Numbered from the stretch's first letter, positions 8,745 through 17,758 are shown. The stretch is 64,000 nucleotides of DNA from Flavobacterium salilacus subsp. salilacus (GCF_004634195.1 NZ_SKBP01000008.1:78684-142683); one strand, 5' to 3'. Notes: a model not told the origin generated them from the sequence alone. Program-made: numbers and translations.

Positions 8745-9623
8745 ATGAAAGCATATGTATTTCCCGGACAGGGAGCGCAGTTTACCGGAATGGGTAAAGA
8801 TTTATATGAAAACTCTGCCGAAGCAAAAGAACTATTCGAGAAAGCTAACGAAATACTTGGCTTCCGTATTACCGATAGTATGTTTGAAGGTACTGCCGAC
8901 GAACTGAAACAAACTAAAGTAACCCAGCCTGCTATATTTTTACACTCGGTTATCCTGGCAAAAACATTGGGCAACAATTTTAAGCCCGATATGGTAGCAG
9001 GGCACTCGTTAGGAGAATTTTCTGCGTTAGTAGCTGCCGGGGCACTTACTTTTGAAGATGGGTTAAAACTGGTTTCGCAACGTGCCATGGCAATGCAAAA
9101 AGCCTGCGAACTGGCGCCATCTACTATGGCTGCCGTTTTAGGTCTTGAAGATAATATTGTAGAAGAAATTTGCGAAAAAACACAAGGTATAGTCGTGGCT
9201 GCCAATTACAACTGCCCCGGGCAGTTAGTAATTTCGGGAGAAACCCCTGCGGTAGAGCGCGCCTGCGAAGCCCTGAAAATAGCAGGAGCAAAAAGAGCGT
9301 TACTTTTACCCGTTGGCGGTGCATTCCACTCACCCATGATGGAGCCTGCACGCGAGGAGCTGGCTGCTGCCATAGCGGCAACTACTTTCTCAGCGCCAAT
9401 ATGCCCTGTATATCAAAATGTACCGGCAACTGCGATAACCAACCCTGAGGAGATTAAGGAAAACCTGATTGTACAGCTTACCGCTCCCGTACGCTGGACA
9501 CAAAGCGTGCAAAACATGATAGCCGACGGTGCTACCCTGTTTACCGAAGTAGGACCGGGTAATGTACTGCAAGGCTTAGTGAAAAAGATAAATAAAGACG
9601 CTGAGACGGCTTCGGCATCTTAA
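8745..9623 (+). CDS. fabD: Malonyl-CoA:ACP transacylase
   Basis: 292 aa cytosolic enzyme that moves malonyl from CoA to acyl carrier protein, supplying extender units for type II fatty acid synthesis. N-terminal FPGQGAQFTGMG is the family signature, and the nucleophile S88 lies in GHSLGEFSALVAAG. The second catalytic residue, His, lies in GGAFHSPMM. FTEVGPGNVLQGLV is the conserved end. The length is normal. The ATG at 8745 is preferred over the in-frame TTG at 8715, which lies inside the -7 box. The acetyltransferase gene begins 12 nt after the stop and is probably co-transcribed. Identification is secure. Confidence 0.97.
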   Translation: MKAYVFPGQGAQFTGMGKDLYENSAEAKELFEKANEILGFRITDSMFEGTADELKQTKVTQPAIFLHSVILAKTLGNNFKPDMVAGHSLGEFSALVAAGALTFEDGLKLVSQRAMAMQKACELAPSTMAAVLGLEDNIVEEICEKTQGIVVAANYNCPGQLVISGETPAVERACEALKIAGAKRALLLPVGGAFHSPMMEPAREELAAAIAATTFSAPICPVYQNVPATAITNPEEIKENLIVQLTAPVRWTQSVQNMIADGATLFTEVGPGNVLQGLVKKINKDAETASAS

Positions 9624-9635
9624 ATTAAGTATAGA

Positions 9636-10103
9636 GTGGAAGTACTGATAACCGAAACGAAGGATTACGAATTATTAGCTACACTTAATAAAGAGGTGCA
9701 AGAGCTTCATTATACTCTATATCCTGATGTGTTTAAACCTTACAGCCAGGAAGATGTAACTTCGTTTTTTAAAGAAGTCCTAAATCAAAACAGTACAAAA
9801 GCATTTGTTGCCTATTCAGATAAAGAAATAGCCGGCTATATATTATTGTTTTTGAAAGAGCTGCCTGAAAATCCTTTTCAGTACTCCCAAAGGTTTATAT
9901 TGATAGATCAGATGCTGGTTTGCGATAGTTACAGAAAAAAAGGGATTGGAAAACTCCTTTTGGAGAAAGCGGATGAAGTAGCCCAAGAAGCAGGTTTAAA
10001 AATTATCCGACTCAACCATTGGACTCTGAATAACGATGCCCGTAATTTTTTCGGCAAAAACGGATTTAGTTATTTTAATGAGCATATGTACAAAAACATC
10101 TAA
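9636..10103 (+). CDS. GNAT-family N-acetyltransferase
   Basis: 155 aa with a GNAT fold. The central strand FILIDQMLVCDSYRKKGIGKLLLEKADE carries the acetyl-CoA loop (R-K-K-G-I-G-K), and the last motif NNDARNFFGKNGF is the usual C-terminal helix and strand. A GTG start is used; no ATG lies near the N-terminus in this frame. It follows fabD by 12 nt and ends at a strong bidirectional terminator, so it is probably the second gene of the fabD transcript. The acetyl acceptor cannot be predicted. Confidence 0.85.
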   Translation: MEVLITETKDYELLATLNKEVQELHYTLYPDVFKPYSQEDVTSFFKEVLNQNSTKAFVAYSDKEIAGYILLFLKELPENPFQYSQRFILIDQMLVCDSYRKKGIGKLLLEKADEVAQEAGLKIIRLNHWTLNNDARNFFGKNGFSYFNEHMYKNI

Positions 10104-10142
10104 AAACAGCAAACCCTGCATTAATGCAGGGTTTGCTGTTTT
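10103..10142. terminator. Strong bidirectional intrinsic terminator
   Basis: A perfect 18-bp stem (10103-10120 / 10125-10142) with loop ttaa, GC-rich at the top and flanked by A and T runs. It separates the convergent acetyltransferase and galE genes. Confidence 0.93.
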
Positions 10143-10159
10143 TATAAAGTAGGTATATT

Positions 10160-11176
10160 TTATTTTCCTCTCACTTTTTGTTCCCATTTCCATGCCGAAA
10201 CCAGAGCATCTTCGAGTGTTAATGCTGCTTTCCAGCCCAATACATCATTAGCTTTGGTGGTATCGGCATAGGCCTCAGTTATGTCGCCCTCTCTCCTGTC
10301 AACAATTTTATAGTTTAGTTTTAAACCGCTTACTTTTTCAAAAGCATTAATAACTTCCAGTACCGAGTTACCTGTACCCGTTCCTAAATTAAACACCTCT
10401 ACATTTTCAACATTCCTGTTATCAATCAGTCGTTTTAATGCAGTAACGTGGGCTTTGGCAAGATCTACTACATGAATGTAATCGCGGATGCAAGTTCCGT
10501 CAGGAGTTGGGTAATCATTACCGAAAACGGATAATTGTTCTCTCAATCCTATTGCGGTTTGTGTAATGAAAGGGATTAAGTTTTGTGGCGTACCTTTTGG
10601 GAGTTCTCCTATTTCAGTCGATTCATGTGCTCCTACGGGATTAAAATAGCGTAATAGTATAGCGTTGATACCGCTCACTTTTGCTACATCATTAATTATC
10701 TCCTCGCCTATTTGTTTGGTATTGCCATAAGGTGACATTGCGGTTTGTACCGGAGCATCTTCTGTTATCGGCATTTTTTCTGCCTGACCGTACACGGTAC
10801 AAGAAGAACTGAATATGAAATGGGCTTTATCTTTCTTTTGTAATTCCTGTAAAAGATAAACCAGTGTTCCTAAATTATTTTCGTAATACAAAAGTGGGTT
10901 TTGTACACTCTCTCCTACTGCTTTTGAAGCGGCAAAATGTATTACTCCTGATATATCAGCATATTTTTTAAAGAATTCCTGAACTGATGCTTTGTCGCGA
11001 AGATCCATCTGTTCAAAGTCAGGCTTTTTGCCTGTAATTGCCATTATACCGTCAAGTACGTCAATAAATGAATTCGAAAGATCGTCTATCACTACTACTT
11101 CAAAACCTTCATTTTGTAGTTCGACTACAGTGTGTGAGCCTATAAATCCAAGCCCGCCGGTAACAAGTACTTTCAT
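10160..11176 (-). CDS. galE: UDP-glucose 4-epimerase
   Basis: 338 aa short-chain dehydrogenase that interconverts UDP-glucose and UDP-galactose (cytosol, NAD+). The NAD-binding loop GGLGFIGS is at 7-14. FSSSCTVYG (122-130) supplies the catalytic Ser/Thr, and Y150-x3-K154 (YGNTK) is the catalytic pair. CIRDYIHVVDLAKAH and FNLGTGTGNSVLEV are typical GalE motifs. Length matches the E. coli enzyme (338). The DegT aminotransferase gene lies 40 nt upstream on the same strand, and the two probably form a surface-sugar transcript. Epimerisation of UDP-GlcNAc as well cannot be excluded. Confidence 0.94.
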   Translation of the reverse strand: MKVLVTGGLGFIGSHTVVELQNEGFEVVVIDDLSNSFIDVLDGIMAITGKKPDFEQMDLRDKASVQEFFKKYADISGVIHFAASKAVGESVQNPLLYYENNLGTLVYLLQELQKKDKAHFIFSSSCTVYGQAEKMPITEDAPVQTAMSPYGNTKQIGEEIINDVAKVSGINAILLRYFNPVGAHESTEIGELPKGTPQNLIPFITQTAIGLREQLSVFGNDYPTPDGTCIRDYIHVVDLAKAHVTALKRLIDNRNVENVEVFNLGTGTGNSVLEVINAFEKVSGLKLNYKIVDRREGDITEAYADTTKANDVLGWKAALTLEDALVSAWKWEQKVRGK

Positions 11177-11216
11177 TAATTGGTAGTTTATTGGTTGGGG
11201 TTAAGTATAATTTGTT

Positions 11217-12350
11217 TTAAACGCTTAAAAACTCAAGAATAGTATCAGTTATAAACTTTATTTGCTCGTCATCCAACTCGGTATGCATTGGTAATGAAAT
11301 TACTTCTTTTACCACTTGATTTGTCACTACAAAGTCTTCTTCATTATATTTAGCATCAGCATAGGCTTTTTGGCTGTGTAGTGGTATAGGGTAGTATATA
11401 GCGCACGGAATACCCTTTTCCTGTAAGTGCTTCAGTAATGCATTCCTGTCGGCGTTAAGCACACGTAATGTGTATTGATGAAACACATGGCTGTCGTCAG
11501 CTCCTTTTGTTAAAGGGGTTATTATATCGGCATGCCCCGCAAAGGCGGCATTATATTTATCTGCTGCTGCACGGCGGGCTTGGTTATATTCATCAAGCAA
11601 AGGCAGTTTTGCATTCAATACCGCAGCTTGTACGCTATCCAGTCTTGAGTTTACCCCCACCACATCATGATGGTAACGCTCGTACATACCATGGTTTACT
11701 ATACCTCGCAATTTGTAGGCAAGTTCATCATCGTTGGTAAATATTGCTCCGCCATCGCCATAACATCCTAAATTTTTAGACGGAAAAAACGAAGTAGAAG
11801 CTACATGCCCCATAGTACCTGCTTTTTTCTTTGTGCCATCGGCATAAGTATAATTTGCACCTATAGCCTGTGCATTATCTTCTATTACATACAGGTTATG
11901 TTCTTCGGCAAGTGCCATAATATCTTCCATATCGGCTACCTGACCGAAAAGGTGTACCGGTACAATAGCTTTGGTTTTTGGTGTTATGGCATTACGAACA
12001 GCCTCTACCGAGATGTTGAACGTATCAGGCTCTACATCTACCAATACGGGGGTAAGTTGCAGTAGCGCAATAACCTCTACCGTGGCAGCAAAGGTAAAAT
12101 CGGCGGTAATAATCTCATCACCCGGTTGTAAATCCAGTCCCATCATGGCTATTTGCAAAGCATCCGTGCCGTTGGCGCAGGGTATTACATGCTTTACATC
12201 AAGGTATTCTTCAAGATTTTTCTGAAATTTATGAACTTCGGGACCGTTAATATAGGCTGTGTTATCTAATACTTCCTGAATGGAAGCATTTACAGTATCT
12301 TTTATTTTATCATACTGACCTTTAAGGTCAACCATCTGTAGTTTTTTCAT
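11217..12350 (-). CDS. DegT/DnrJ/EryC1/StrS-family sugar aminotransferase
   Basis: 377 aa PLP enzyme of the nucleotide-sugar aminotransferase family. The PLP lysine is K192 in FFPSKNLGCYGDGGA, and D158 with Q161 (EDNAQAIGA) contacts the PLP pyridine. CANGTDALQIAM near 58-70 binds the phosphate. Such enzymes transaminate 3- or 4-keto-dideoxy nucleotide sugars for O-antigen, capsule or glycoprotein glycans. The exact sugar cannot be read from the sequence. It is followed by galE, which supports surface polysaccharide or glycan synthesis. A -7 box lies at 12391-12398 on the minus strand. Confidence 0.9.
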   Translation of the reverse strand: MKKLQMVDLKGQYDKIKDTVNASIQEVLDNTAYINGPEVHKFQKNLEEYLDVKHVIPCANGTDALQIAMMGLDLQPGDEIITADFTFAATVEVIALLQLTPVLVDVEPDTFNISVEAVRNAITPKTKAIVPVHLFGQVADMEDIMALAEEHNLYVIEDNAQAIGANYTYADGTKKKAGTMGHVASTSFFPSKNLGCYGDGGAIFTNDDELAYKLRGIVNHGMYERYHHDVVGVNSRLDSVQAAVLNAKLPLLDEYNQARRAAADKYNAAFAGHADIITPLTKGADDSHVFHQYTLRVLNADRNALLKHLQEKGIPCAIYYPIPLHSQKAYADAKYNEEDFVVTNQVVKEVISLPMHTELDDEQIKFITDTILEFLSV

Positions 12351-12390
12351 GTGCCTGAAACAATTATTGTGTAGTATAAAATTGTTAGTG

Positions 12391-12398
12391 CAAAAATA
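12391..12398 (-). promoter_or_regulatory. -7 box of the DegT-galE transcript
   Basis: Read on the minus strand this is TATTTTTG, 40 nt before the aminotransferase ATG. No clear TTG stands at -33. Confidence 0.5.
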
Positions 12399-12440
12399 GG
12401 CAACTAAAGTGGTTGATACCTCATAAAAAACAAATGTTTT

Positions 12441-13883
12441 TTATAGTTTAAAGTTTCTGGAAACAGGTATTTGTTCCTTATTGGTTAGAATAATACCCTT
12501 TGAACTACTGGTTTCTATATAATTTGTATTCACAATATATGATCTGTGGCATTTTACAAAATTAGGCGGAAGCTCTTCGACTATTTCCGAAATTTTACCT
12601 CTTATAAATTGTTTTTTACCCTCAAACGGTATAAAATTGAGGTAATGGTCTTCCGATTTAATGTACATGAGGTTACCCAAATGTATTTTTACTTTATTCT
12701 TTAAAACAATATGTTCTTCTATAACAAGTTGTTTTACTTTTTCCAGTTGTTCAATGGTCTTTATATGTTCTGCCTCCATTCCTTCCTTCTCCATTTCTAA
12801 TTTTTTGCGTTTATAATCTACTTTTTTCCATCTGATGAATGAGTATAGCGCCAGAAGAAATACAAAAAATAAAGCGATACTGTATATGAGTTTATGCCTA
12901 TTGAAACTATCCACTATTTTTTGCAGCGTGGATATTTTCTTTTCTTTCTTTTCTACATCATACTTTACATAGCTCTCATACATTTTTACATTTTGCTCTC
13001 TGTCGTTTATACGTTCATCAATTTGTTTATACAGTTTTTCATACTTTCTCCGCCCTGCATCATTATTAAGCGAATCGTAGCTTGCTGCCAGTTGTTCGTA
13101 TAATTTTCTGGAAGCTTTATCCTTGTAATAAGGCACTTCATCATTAGCTTTTATAAAATAGGGTATTGCTTTGCGGTAATTACCTTCAAAAAAATACGAA
13201 TTTGCATAGTTGTGGTAGTACCCGTATTTCTCGTAGGCATCGTTTATCGTATAGATATAAATTTTTGATTTATCGAGATAATAACGTGCAGAATCATGCT
13301 CCTGCATAGTGTTTTTTAATGACCCGATGTTGGAATATAATTTTGCTTTTATTAAATCATTATCCGTTTTACCGGCATACTGCAATGCTTCTCTGAATAA
13401 TAAATAAGCACTATTCAGAAATTTACCATCACCTGTTTCATCATATTTAAAATAGTCGTTCTTAGCTAATTCAGCAATGGCATAGGCTTTATGCAATGGC
13501 GAGTTAATACTGTCGGCATACTGCTGATATTCCTCAAAAAGGCTATTTCCATAATAATCATAATGCTCTTGAGAAGCTATTGTTTTATGCGCCTCAAGCG
13601 CGATTTGTTTTGCCAAATGGACTTCGCCCAGCTTTTCAAACGCTTTTTTTGAGGTTATAAAGTAGTTAAACGCGACTTCTTCCTGGTTTAGGTATGCATG
13701 GCATTTACCCAGTATATAATAATTTTTTGCTGCTTCATGAGGTGAAACAGAAGTAACCCGGGCAAGACTATCAATTGCCTTGCCGGGATTATCAACTATA
13801 GCTTTAGTAATAAAACTGTCTATTTGCTGCCCATAGCTAATGGTGCAGAGAAAGAATACTACTATTACTTGTTTTTTAAACAC
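12441..13883 (-). CDS. TPR-containing membrane-bound LytTR-type regulator
   Basis: 480 aa. An N-terminal signal sequence (VVFFLCTISYGQ) is followed by about 300 residues of helical, TPR-like repeats. One transmembrane helix lies at ~331-350, then a short charged coiled coil (KKLEMEKEGMEAEHIKTIEQLEKV). From ~395 to the C-terminus there is a LytTR DNA-binding domain (KVKIHLGNLMYIKSEDHYLNF ... VKCHRSYIVNTNYI). A periplasmic TPR sensor joined through the membrane directly to a DNA-binding domain is a known Bacteroidota design. Translation probably starts at GTG 13883, directly after the TAA of the preceding 214-aa gene, which implies coupling. It is the last gene of a four-gene minus-strand operon and may autoregulate it. 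Confidence 0.88.
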   Translation of the reverse strand: MFKKQVIVVFFLCTISYGQQIDSFITKAIVDNPGKAIDSLARVTSVSPHEAAKNYYILGKCHAYLNQEEVAFNYFITSKKAFEKLGEVHLAKQIALEAHKTIASQEHYDYYGNSLFEEYQQYADSINSPLHKAYAIAELAKNDYFKYDETGDGKFLNSAYLLFREALQYAGKTDNDLIKAKLYSNIGSLKNTMQEHDSARYYLDKSKIYIYTINDAYEKYGYYHNYANSYFFEGNYRKAIPYFIKANDEVPYYKDKASRKLYEQLAASYDSLNNDAGRRKYEKLYKQIDERINDREQNVKMYESYVKYDVEKKEKKISTLQKIVDSFNRHKLIYSIALFFVFLLALYSFIRWKKVDYKRKKLEMEKEGMEAEHIKTIEQLEKVKQLVIEEHIVLKNKVKIHLGNLMYIKSEDHYLNFIPFEGKKQFIRGKISEIVEELPPNFVKCHRSYIVNTNYIETSSSKGIILTNKEQIPVSRNFKL

Positions 13884-14528
13884 TTATTGCTTTAGTTTTA
13901 GAGTTAATACACCGCCGTCTTTGGTATAGCGGGGCATTTCATAAAGATAACCATTTGATGAAGCTTTACTTTCTACCTTTTTCTTCTTTGATTTCGATTT
14001 GTTTATTAACTCATCAACAATACAACTTGAATTTACTTGACGATTTGAATTCTCATTATTCCAGATGGAGTTAAAATTATTAAATTCTTCTGTAGTAACA
14101 TCCGGTTTATATTTGAATGTATCTAAATATCTTATAAAATAATCTTCCATTTCTGTAAACCTGTTTACATCTTCTTCATTTAATATCATTATTCTTATTT
14201 TATCATTATCATTCCAATTCAAAAAATTTAGATGGTTAAGTGTCTCTTTTATCGAAATTTGAGGAGAATTACCATTAACAGGGGTATCATCACATATTCG
14301 AGAATCCCCAGTATGATAATAACTAAAAGCAAGCCCCCTAAAACCGCTAATTTCTACAACATAACTATTGCCCGTATATGTAAATTGGGAATCGGAAACT
14401 CTTAATTTTAAGTCAACCTCGATATGCTTTTTATTCTGACTTAATATTAAATCTCCATCAGCAGCAGGAATTATTACTTCAGCCTTTTCTTTTGTCTTGA
14501 CATTTTTTGTTTCTTTATCTGTTTTCAT
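13884..14528 (-). CDS. Hypothetical protein (214 aa) in the LytTR operon
   Basis: Not recognised. The N-terminus (MKTDKETKNVKTKEK) is strongly charged and there is no signal peptide or membrane helix, so it is probably cytosolic. The middle (EVDLKLRVSDSQFTYTGNSYVVEISGF) looks beta-rich. Residues ~165-185 contain a Lys-rich stretch (INKSKSKKKKVESKA), and the protein ends with a short beta segment (GGVLTLKLKQ). The gene's TAA directly abuts the GTG of the TPR-LytTR regulator. It lies 66 nt downstream of the 256-aa secreted protein gene. Base composition is AT-richer than galE nearby. Function unknown. Confidence 0.6.
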   Translation of the reverse strand: MKTDKETKNVKTKEKAEVIIPAADGDLILSQNKKHIEVDLKLRVSDSQFTYTGNSYVVEISGFRGLAFSYYHTGDSRICDDTPVNGNSPQISIKETLNHLNFLNWNDNDKIRIMILNEEDVNRFTEMEDYFIRYLDTFKYKPDVTTEEFNNFNSIWNNENSNRQVNSSCIVDELINKSKSKKKKVESKASSNGYLYEMPRYTKDGGVLTLKLKQ

Positions 14529-14594
14529 AATTGTTTGATTTTAAAATTAGTAAATATTTGTTTTTAGTTTTATTTAAGGTTCAGAAAGTTATTA

Positions 14595-15365
14595 TTAATT
14601 ACTCAAGAATTGAAACCCCACCATTATTTTATCATTAACCAGTTGGTTGTAATTCGAAAATGCTTTTGTTATAACTGTAAATCGGAGTGTACTACTGATG
14701 GTAACACCAAACATAGCCCTGCCTAATAGAATAGGTTTCTTAAAACCGGAATCAATCCCAAAACGGTCTTTAAAATCATCCGATACTATCATCAAACCGT
14801 ATTCAGCATTAACAAAAAAGTTAAATTTTTTGTTATCCGAAGCCTTACTGCCGTAAAAGGAAGCATACAGCATACCCCTCGCATCTGAAGCATTAACATT
14901 ACTACCTACGCCATCAATATCAGCAGATATTTTGGCATTGAATGCAGGAAACATGAACCATGTATCTCTCTTACGAGCATATACCGGAAGTTGCCCCATC
15001 AAATAAAAATTGCCTCCACCGTTTGCAACCCGTAACAACTCCTGTTTATTAGTATCTGTTTCCTGTTGATCGCTCGTTGTTTCTTCATTATCTGAAGTTG
15101 CGGTCACCACAGACCCAAATGACAAACGTACACGTCCCATATAATCACTAATCAATTCTGATTGTACAATGGTGCTTTTATCTGTATAAAGTAAACTGAT
15201 ACTGTTGGCAAAACTTGTTTCATCATCTTCGCCTATGATATTAGCTTTGTTATCGCCGCTTACAAAGCCTGATATGTCGGATTCATAATTTTCTTTTATA
15301 CTCGGTATTTGTGCATACATAATACCGATACAAAACAACATAAAAAGGGTAATTTTTGTTCTCAT
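14595..15365 (-). CDS. Exported protein, probable outer-membrane or periplasmic beta-structure (256 aa)
   Basis: The ATG at 15365 gives a clear signal peptide (MRTKITLFMLFCIGIMYAQ). The rest alternates short hydrophobic strands: VRLSFGSVVTA, NFYLMGQLPVYA, MLYASFYGSKA, FNFFVNAEYGLMIV, AMFGVTISSTLRFTVIT and IMVGFQFLSN. The last ends near an aromatic residue, as beta-barrel outer-membrane proteins do. A polar, Thr/Gln/Asp-rich insert (ATSDNEETTSDQQETDTNKQE) lies near residue 100. No family was recognised. It is the second gene of the LytTR operon, separated from the first by a GC-rich hairpin. An outer-membrane role is inferred from strand pattern only. Confidence 0.6.
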   Translation of the reverse strand: MRTKITLFMLFCIGIMYAQIPSIKENYESDISGFVSGDNKANIIGEDDETSFANSISLLYTDKSTIVQSELISDYMGRVRLSFGSVVTATSDNEETTSDQQETDTNKQELLRVANGGGNFYLMGQLPVYARKRDTWFMFPAFNAKISADIDGVGSNVNASDARGMLYASFYGSKASDNKKFNFFVNAEYGLMIVSDDFKDRFGIDSGFKKPILLGRAMFGVTISSTLRFTVITKAFSNYNQLVNDKIMVGFQFLSN

Positions 15366-15381
15366 AATTTTTAGGTTTATA

Positions 15382-15398
15382 GCCCGGCATAGCCGGGC
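15382..15398. repeat. GC-rich hairpin inside the LytTR operon
   Basis: A perfect 7-bp stem gcccggc / gccgggc (15382-15388, 15392-15398) with a 3-nt loop lies between the first and second genes of the operon. On the minus strand no T run follows, so it is more likely an mRNA processing, stability or attenuation structure than a terminator. The decamer cccggcatag from this hairpin recurs at 15875-15884, upstream of the operon's first gene. Confidence 0.5.
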
Positions 15399-15406
15399 AT
15401 TATTTT

Positions 15407-15829
15407 TTAGTTTACCGGACACAGTTTACCATAACCCCACTTAAGGAAAAACCTCAAGATTGCTTTTGCTACTTTTTCAAGCACAATACCTCCCGGTAGA
15501 AAACGACTTAAAAATTCTATAATTTTTTCTAAGATTTCTTCAGCAGAAGAAGCTGCGTTTAATACCTTACATAAAAAAGCAAGCACCCTGCGCCAAATAT
15601 TACCCCCAGCCAAAGAAGCTGAAAAATTATTGGCTCTGTCTGCTATCATGGTAGCCGATTTTTTATAATACAGCGGAGATACCGCATCAGCAGCCATAAG
15701 ATAGTTATCAGCAAGAAGTTTCTCTATTTCATCTTCTTTTAAAACCTCTTCCTTTTCGTATGTTTCTAAAATGTTTTTTTTAAAGGCATTGTAATCAATT
15801 TCCTCTAAATTTAAATTCTGTAAGTACAT
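15407..15829 (-). CDS. Hypothetical protein (140 aa), first gene of the LytTR operon
   Basis: Not recognised. The N-terminal half is acidic and helical (NLNLEEIDYNAFKKNILETYEKEEVLKEDEIEKLL, read in two parts) with no signal peptide. The C-terminal half from ~75 is rich in amphipathic helices: IWRRVLAFLCKVLNAA, ILEKIIEFLSRFLPGG and VLEKVAKAILRFFLKWGYG. It ends in KLCPVN. The charged leader followed by a basic, amphipathic, glycine-containing tail resembles precursors of exported or membrane-active peptides in general plan. No cleavage motif such as a double glycine is convincingly placed (GG at ~74 and ~114). It heads the operon that ends in the TPR-LytTR regulator. Confidence 0.55.
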   Translation of the reverse strand: MYLQNLNLEEIDYNAFKKNILETYEKEEVLKEDEIEKLLADNYLMAADAVSPLYYKKSATMIADRANNFSASLAGGNIWRRVLAFLCKVLNAASSAEEILEKIIEFLSRFLPGGIVLEKVAKAILRFFLKWGYGKLCPVN

Positions 15830-16082
15830 AATTGGTATATTTTTTCGCCTACTCTTTGTTACCGTTTTCGGCTTCCCGGCATAGTATAATTTCGTTGGAA
15901 TTCCGATTCAAAGTTGCTGTATATCAAACCCATAAAAAAATAAATGTCGTGAATTGCATGAAAAATACCGTGAATTGTAAATACAACAAGTATTTATAAC
16001 CCAGCAAAAGTCTGTCAGGTAATTTGTATTAAAAAGAAAGGCAAAAAAATTTGCTGTATTTTAGCACCTCAATACTATCATT

Positions 16083-17312
16083 ATGTTTTTTCTGTATAAT
16101 TTACTTATTCACATAGTAGCTCCTATCCTAAAGATAACCGCGCTTTTCAACCCGAAAATGAGGCTGTTTGTTTCGGGCAGGAAAACCGTTTTCAGTACGC
16201 TTGCCGAAAAAATTCAACCTGCTGATAAAGTAATATGGTTTCACGCGGCATCACTGGGCGAATATGAGCAGGGATTGCCCATAATGGAGAAAATAAAAGA
16301 AAAGTACCCCCACCATAAAATACTGGTTACGTTCTTTTCCCCATCAGGGTATGAGGTGCGAAAAAACACCAAAGATGCCGATGCAGTAGTGTATTTACCG
16401 CTCGACACCAAAGCCAACGCCAAAAAGTTTATGGATTTGGCACACCCCGAACTGGTTTTCTTTATCAAGTATGAATTTTGGGCAAATTATCTTAATGAAA
16501 TAAAAAAGAGGAACATTGAAGCCTACCTTATATCAGGACTTTTCAGGGAAAACCAACTATTTTTTAAGTGGTACGGCGGGTTTTACCGCAATGCCCTAAA
16601 AGCGTTCAACCACCTGTTTGTGCAGTATGAAAGCTCTAAAAAACTATTGCAGGGCATTGGTTTCAGTAATGTAACCGTGAGTGGCGATACCCGTTACGAC
16701 CGCGTGAGCCGGATATTGGAAAGGGATAATACCCTGCCGTTTATTGAAGAGTTTATAAACGGAAAAACCACCATAGTGTTTGGCAGTTCATGGCAAAAAG
16801 ACGAAGCGATGTTTACTGATTTTATTAATAAGTCGGGAGAGGTAAAATTCATTATCGCCCCGCATACCATTGGCGAAAGCCATATTAATGATTTGCAAAA
16901 TGCCATTACCAAAAAAACGGTTCTGTTTACCGAAATGGAAGGTAAAAACCTTGCCGACTATGATGTATTTATTGTAAACACCATAGGTATATTGGGCAAA
17001 ATATACAGCTATGCCGATGCCGCCTACGTGGGTGGCGGTTTTGGCACGGCAGGGCTGCACAACATACTCGAACCTGCTGCTTTTGGCATACCCATAGTTA
17101 TAGGGCCTAACCACCAAAGGTTTCCCGAAGCGGTGGCATTGGTGCAAATGGGTGGCTGTATTGTAGTAAACAACAAGCCGGAAATGGAAGAAACCCTGAG
17201 CCTTTTAGCCTATGATGAAGTGTACCGTACTGAGAAAGGGCACATAGCCGGAACATTCGTTAGCATGAACCGAGGGGCGGTTAACACCATAATGAACAAA
17301 ATAGAAAGCTAA
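16083..17312 (+). CDS. waaA: 3-deoxy-D-manno-octulosonic acid (Kdo) transferase
   Basis: 409 aa GT30 glycosyltransferase that adds Kdo from CMP-Kdo to lipid A precursor at the inner-membrane face. An N-terminal hydrophobic anchor (1-20) is present, then the family motif WFHAASLGEYEQGLPI with the catalytic Glu. LVFFIKYEFWANYL, YLISGLFRENQLFFKWYGGFYR, VSGDTRYDR and the C-terminal GGGFGTAGLHNILEPAAFGIP with the donor-binding Glu complete the GT-B pattern. Length is normal. The stop TAA overlaps the ATG of the acetyltransferase gene (TAATG), giving translational coupling. Identification is secure; the number of Kdo residues transferred cannot be told. Confidence 0.96.
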   Translation: MFFLYNLLIHIVAPILKITALFNPKMRLFVSGRKTVFSTLAEKIQPADKVIWFHAASLGEYEQGLPIMEKIKEKYPHHKILVTFFSPSGYEVRKNTKDADAVVYLPLDTKANAKKFMDLAHPELVFFIKYEFWANYLNEIKKRNIEAYLISGLFRENQLFFKWYGGFYRNALKAFNHLFVQYESSKKLLQGIGFSNVTVSGDTRYDRVSRILERDNTLPFIEEFINGKTTIVFGSSWQKDEAMFTDFINKSGEVKFIIAPHTIGESHINDLQNAITKKTVLFTEMEGKNLADYDVFIVNTIGILGKIYSYADAAYVGGGFGTAGLHNILEPAAFGIPIVIGPNHQRFPEAVALVQMGGCIVVNNKPEMEETLSLLAYDEVYRTEKGHIAGTFVSMNRGAVNTIMNKIES

Positions 17313-17758
17313 TGGAAAACTTTAAACCCATAGCACAACAGGATATTGAGGTGGTAGTAACCATGATGGAGGAATTTTACGGTATTGACAATTATCCTAT
17401 CAATATTGAAAAATCGAAAAACTTACTGAAAGAATTTATCCTGAACGATATGCTGGGCAGTGGCTGGCTGATATTACATGAAGGACAAACGGTGGGCTAC
17501 GTTATCCTTACATTTGTTTTCAGTTTTGAATATGGCGGGCGCATTGTAATACTCGACGAGCTTTACATCCGCAAAAATGAGCGGGGGCTGGGCTTAGGCA
17601 GTAAAACACTTGATTTTATTCATGCGCAGGCTAAACTGCTGGGAATAAAAATAATTTACCTTGAAATTGAAGACCACAATGAGGCTGCACGCCAACTATA
17701 CCTTTCTAAAAACTATACGCTTCATCATCGCGGTTCAATGAAACTGGTGGTAAAATAG
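17312..17758 (+). CDS. GNAT-family N-acetyltransferase
   Basis: 148 aa. The acetyl-CoA binding segment is ILDELYIRKNERGLGLGSKTLDFI (R-G-L-G-L-G-S), and the C-terminal EDHNEAARQLYLSKNYTLHHRGSM fits the last GNAT helix and strand. It is coupled to waaA by a 1-nt stop/start overlap. The substrate is unknown. Linkage to waaA is compatible with an envelope-related acetylation but does not prove it. Palindromic repeat DNA begins just after its stop. Confidence 0.88.
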   Translation: MENFKPIAQQDIEVVVTMMEEFYGIDNYPINIEKSKNLLKEFILNDMLGSGWLILHEGQTVGYVILTFVFSFEYGGRIVILDELYIRKNERGLGLGSKTLDFIHAQAKLLGIKIIYLEIEDHNEAARQLYLSKNYTLHHRGSMKLVVK

